A stretch of 64,000 nucleotides of DNA from contig CAVOKN010000007.1 of assembly GCA_963696505.1 (NCBI GenBank), positions 372,001 through 436,000 of the forward strand, in the 5' to 3' direction. Of this stretch, positions 61,886 through 64,000 are shown piece after piece. A model generated the notes under the pieces. That model saw only the letters and a list, made by a program, of their open reading frames with translations. It was not told the DNA's origin and searched no databases. This DNA is from CAVOKN01 sp963696505. Its GTDB lineage: Bacteria > Pseudomonadota > Gammaproteobacteria > Burkholderiales > Rhodocyclaceae. Position 1 is the stretch's first letter. Each line of letters starts with the position of its first letter. Both the position numbers and the translations under genes were made by a program.

Positions 61886-62010
61886 GTGGGGTTGGCGAAC
61901 GCCGTGGTGACGTGGGCGTGGCCGAGGGCCGGCGGCTCCCGCTCCAGGCCGATCAGCAGGCCGATGGCGATGCTCAGCATGAAGGCTACTATCTGGGTAG
62001 TCAGGCTCAT
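61882..62010 (-). pseudogene. N-terminal remnant of a MgtC/DUF4010-like membrane protein
   Basis: A 42-residue frame: MSLTTQIVAFMLSIAIGLLI followed by GLEREPPALGHAH. IGLLIGLERE is the conserved first-helix motif of MgtC/SapB and DUF4010 proteins. After that the frame reads into the dispersed repeat at 61866-61885 and stops. The remaining helices are gone. It is a remnant, or a very short single-helix protein. Confidence 0.55.
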
Positions 62011-62075
62011 GGGGCGGATCTGTTCAGCGATAATCGACCGTTCCGTGGACATCAGCCCCAGATGAAGCCAACGCC

Positions 62076-64000
62076 ATGAGCCAGCAGATCGGTCGCTTCG
62101 AGATCCGGCGCCTGCTCGGCGAAGGCAGCCAGAGTTCGGTCTACCTGGCCTTCGATCCGCATCTGGAGCGAGAGGTGGCGATCAAGACGCTGCATTTCGG
62201 CACCGCAGATGCGACGCAGAACGAGCGCCTGCTGCAGGAGGCGCGCACGGTGAGCAAGTTGCGCCATCCGAGCATCGTGCCGATCTTCGAGGCCGGCGAG
62301 GAAAACGGCGACCCCTACCTGGTGTTCGAGTACGTCGAAGGGGGCACCCTGTCGCAGTTCCTCAGGGAACGCGGCGCGCCGGGGCCGGCGCGGGCGGTCG
62401 AAATGATGCTCCAGGTGCTGGACGCGGTGGACCACGCGCATCGCTTCGGCATCATCCACCGCGACCTCAAGCCGTCCAACGTGCTGCTCGATGCCGGCGG
62501 CGCGGCGCGGGTGATGGACTTCGGCATCGCGACGCGGGTCGCCCAGGGCGGCGCGGACGGCGGCGGCCTCATGGGCACCCCCGCCTACATGGCGCCGGAA
62601 TGCATTGCCCAGCGCATCGTCGGACCACAGTCCGACGTCTATGCCGCCGGGCTGGTTCTGTTCGAACTGCTCTACGGCCGGCGGGCGGTGTCGGCGCGGG
62701 GCGCGGCTCGGGCCATGGAACAGGTCGTGGCCGAGGGCGTCGTCCTGCCGGAACTCGGCGAGGGCGGCGTCGATGCGCGGCTGCACGATGTGCTCGCCAA
62801 GGCCACGGCACGGGACCTGAACGTGCGCTATGCCGGCGTCGGCCCGATGCGTGAGGCGCTGCGGGCCTGGCTCGAACCGGCGGAGCCGGCGCAGGGCGGG
62901 CAGGAGCGGGCCGCGAGCACCCTGGATTTCCTGCTGCGGCGCATGCGCCACAAGAGCGACTTCCCGGCCTTGTCCGAGGCGATCAGTTCGATCAACCGCC
63001 TCGCCTCGTCGGAGCGCGAGAACGTCAGCACCCTGTCCAACACCATCCTCAAGGACTTCGCACTCACCAACAAGATCCTGAGATTGGTCAACTCGGCCTA
63101 TTTCCGCACCGCCGGCGGCGGCATCAGCACCGTTTCCCGCGCCATCGTGGTGCTCGGATTCGAGACCGTGCGCAACATCGCGGTGTCATTGATCCTGTTC
63201 GAGCACCTGCAGGACAAGGGCCACGCGGCGGCGCTGAAGGAGGAGTTTCTGAGGGCCAACTTCGGCGGCATGCTTGCCAGGGAACTCGCTGCCCATGCCC
63301 TGCGCGATACCGAGGAGGTGTTCATCTGCGCCATGTTCCACAACCTCGGGCGAATGCTGAGCCACTACTACTTCCCCGAGGAAGCCGGAGAAATCGGTCG
63401 CCGCATGCAGCAGTCCGGCGGCAGCGAAGAGGCGGCGGCGGCACGCGTGCTGGGCATGGGCTACGAGGAACTGGGCATCGGCATCGCCCGAAGCTGGGGC
63501 TTCCCCGAGCGCATCGTCCACAGCATGCGGCGCATGCCCGCCGGTGCCGTGCGCGCGCCCGAGACGCGGGAGGACCGGCTTCGCACGCTGGCCAATTTCT
63601 CCGACCAGATCAGCCAGGCGGTCGAGCGCAGTGCCCCCGGGGAGCGCGCCCGCGCGCTGGAGAGGCTGCGATTGCGCTACAAGGATGCGTGGCCGATCGC
63701 GGACAAGGACCTTGCTGCCTGCATGGAGAAGGCGGTGGCCGAACTGGAGGGCTTGTCGGCATCGGTGCGGGTGAAGCTGGCGCAGACGCACATCGGCCGC
63801 CAACTCACGCGGGAGCGGGCAAGCGCGGATGCCGAGGCTGCGGCCGCGGAAGCGAATCTGCCGGGGACGCTGCCCGACGCCGGCGCAGAGTTGGCGCGGG
63901 AAACGCCTCCGGCGCGAGGCGGCGGCGGCGAGGCGGGACCGCCACTGGTCGATGCGCAGGCGATCCTGGCCGCCGGCATCCAGGACATCAGCAACTCCTT
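62076..64000 (+). CDS. Ser/Thr protein kinase fused to HDOD domain, 3' end outside the window
   Basis: At least 641 residues, open at the window edge. Residues about 5-265 are a Hanks-type kinase: glycine loop LLGEGSQSSVYLAFDPH, VAIKTL Lys, HRFGIIHRDLKPSNVLLDAG, DFGIA, and APE in GTPAYMAPECI. Residues about 285-520 are an HDOD domain (DFPALSEAISSINRLASSER, LTNKILRLVNSAYFRTAGGG, AMFHNLGRMLSHYYFPEE), a non-catalytic HD relative that assembles signalling complexes. A helical linker follows (from about 560) before the cut. No membrane helix is seen, so it is cytosolic so far. It is divergent from the AMMECR1 operon. It likely senses stress and passes a phospho-signal; the partner is unknown. Confidence 0.88.
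   Translation, partial: MSQQIGRFEIRRLLGEGSQSSVYLAFDPHLEREVAIKTLHFGTADATQNERLLQEARTVSKLRHPSIVPIFEAGEENGDPYLVFEYVEGGTLSQFLRERGAPGPARAVEMMLQVLDAVDHAHRFGIIHRDLKPSNVLLDAGGAARVMDFGIATRVAQGGADGGGLMGTPAYMAPECIAQRIVGPQSDVYAAGLVLFELLYGRRAVSARGAARAMEQVVAEGVVLPELGEGGVDARLHDVLAKATARDLNVRYAGVGPMREALRAWLEPAEPAQGGQERAASTLDFLLRRMRHKSDFPALSEAISSINRLASSERENVSTLSNTILKDFALTNKILRLVNSAYFRTAGGGISTVSRAIVVLGFETVRNIAVSLILFEHLQDKGHAAALKEEFLRANFGGMLARELAAHALRDTEEVFICAMFHNLGRMLSHYYFPEEAGEIGRRMQQSGGSEEAAAARVLGMGYEELGIGIARSWGFPERIVHSMRRMPAGAVRAPETREDRLRTLANFSDQISQAVERSAPGERARALERLRLRYKDAWPIADKDLAACMEKAVAELEGLSASVRVKLAQTHIGRQLTRERASADAEAAAAEANLPGTLPDAGAELARETPPARGGGGEAGPPLVDAQAILAAGIQDISNS

Overview
The window is a GC-rich bacterial chromosome segment. 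Gene content and style point to a betaproteobacterium, probably of the Rhodocyclales (Accumulibacter/Azoarcus/Thauera-like). The pointers are glycogen genes (glgP, pgm, glgC), an Mla/MCE lipid-transport operon with a PqiC lipoprotein, mfd-aroG-DUF1015 in overlapping order, an AMMECR1/MEMO/radical-SAM trio and a kinase-HDOD regulator. The taxonomic placement is inference; there is no rRNA or other marker here.

Layout. (1) 1-9.8 kb is an accessory island. It holds two nearly identical 1,079-bp IS1595-family (ISXO2-type) elements in direct orientation, an intact IS630 element, remnants of three other transposase families, and at least four toxin-antitoxin-like loci: a PARP-like ADP-ribosyltransferase pair, DUF433/DUF5615, HEPN/MNT and a GNAT/DUF1778 pair. 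It ends beside a 3' fragment of tRNA-Val(GAC), the kind of scar left by tRNA-targeting integration. (2) 10.5-28 kb is mostly ordinary chromosome: a phosphatase/beta-propeller pair, a SOUL protein, an SDR-DUF3429-membrane-UbiB/ABC1 operon, a TIGR02450/FAD-oxidoreductase pair, an ABC exporter, a lipoprotein hydrolase with an MFS transporter, a lipoprotein lipase, a frameshifted tcdA, and an MCE operon (MlaE-, MlaF- and MlaD-like proteins plus PqiC). (3) 28.4-29.8 kb is a second TA patch: a diverged duplicate of the DUF433/DUF5615 cassette, also with a broken toxin, then an intact Phd/PIN pair. (4) 30-44.7 kb holds glgP, then a minus-strand run (41.1 to 33.1 kb) of B12-radical SAM, FAD halogenase-like oxidoreductase (frameshifted), chorismatase, acyltransferase, GT2, UbiE-like methyltransferase and Kef-type antiporter, then pgm and glgC. 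The run resembles part of a xanthomonadin/aryl-polyene pathway but has no ketosynthase or carrier protein in view. (5) 45-46.7 kb is an IS605-type element with an intact tnpB and an internally deleted tnpA. (6) 47-54.4 kb holds an alpha-carbonic anhydrase and the mfd-aroG-DUF1015 operon. (7) 54.5-58.4 kb holds a decayed MmeI-like DNA methyltransferase gene followed by a ParDE pair. (8) 58.6-64 kb holds a phosphoribosyltransferase, the AmrS/AMMECR1/MEMO operon and a Ser/Thr kinase-HDOD protein running off the end.

Working together: pgm, glgC and glgP cover glucose-1-phosphate interconversion, ADP-glucose formation and glycogen breakdown. The MCE operon should move phospholipid across the envelope. 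The chorismatase run would feed hydroxybenzoate into an acylated or glycosylated envelope product. The TA loci and IS elements mark the plastic parts of the region. Several genes carry single-base frameshifts (tcdA, the halogenase-like gene, the methyltransferase). In the methyltransferase an in-frame stop and two frameshifts make true decay likely; for the other two, an assembly error cannot be excluded.
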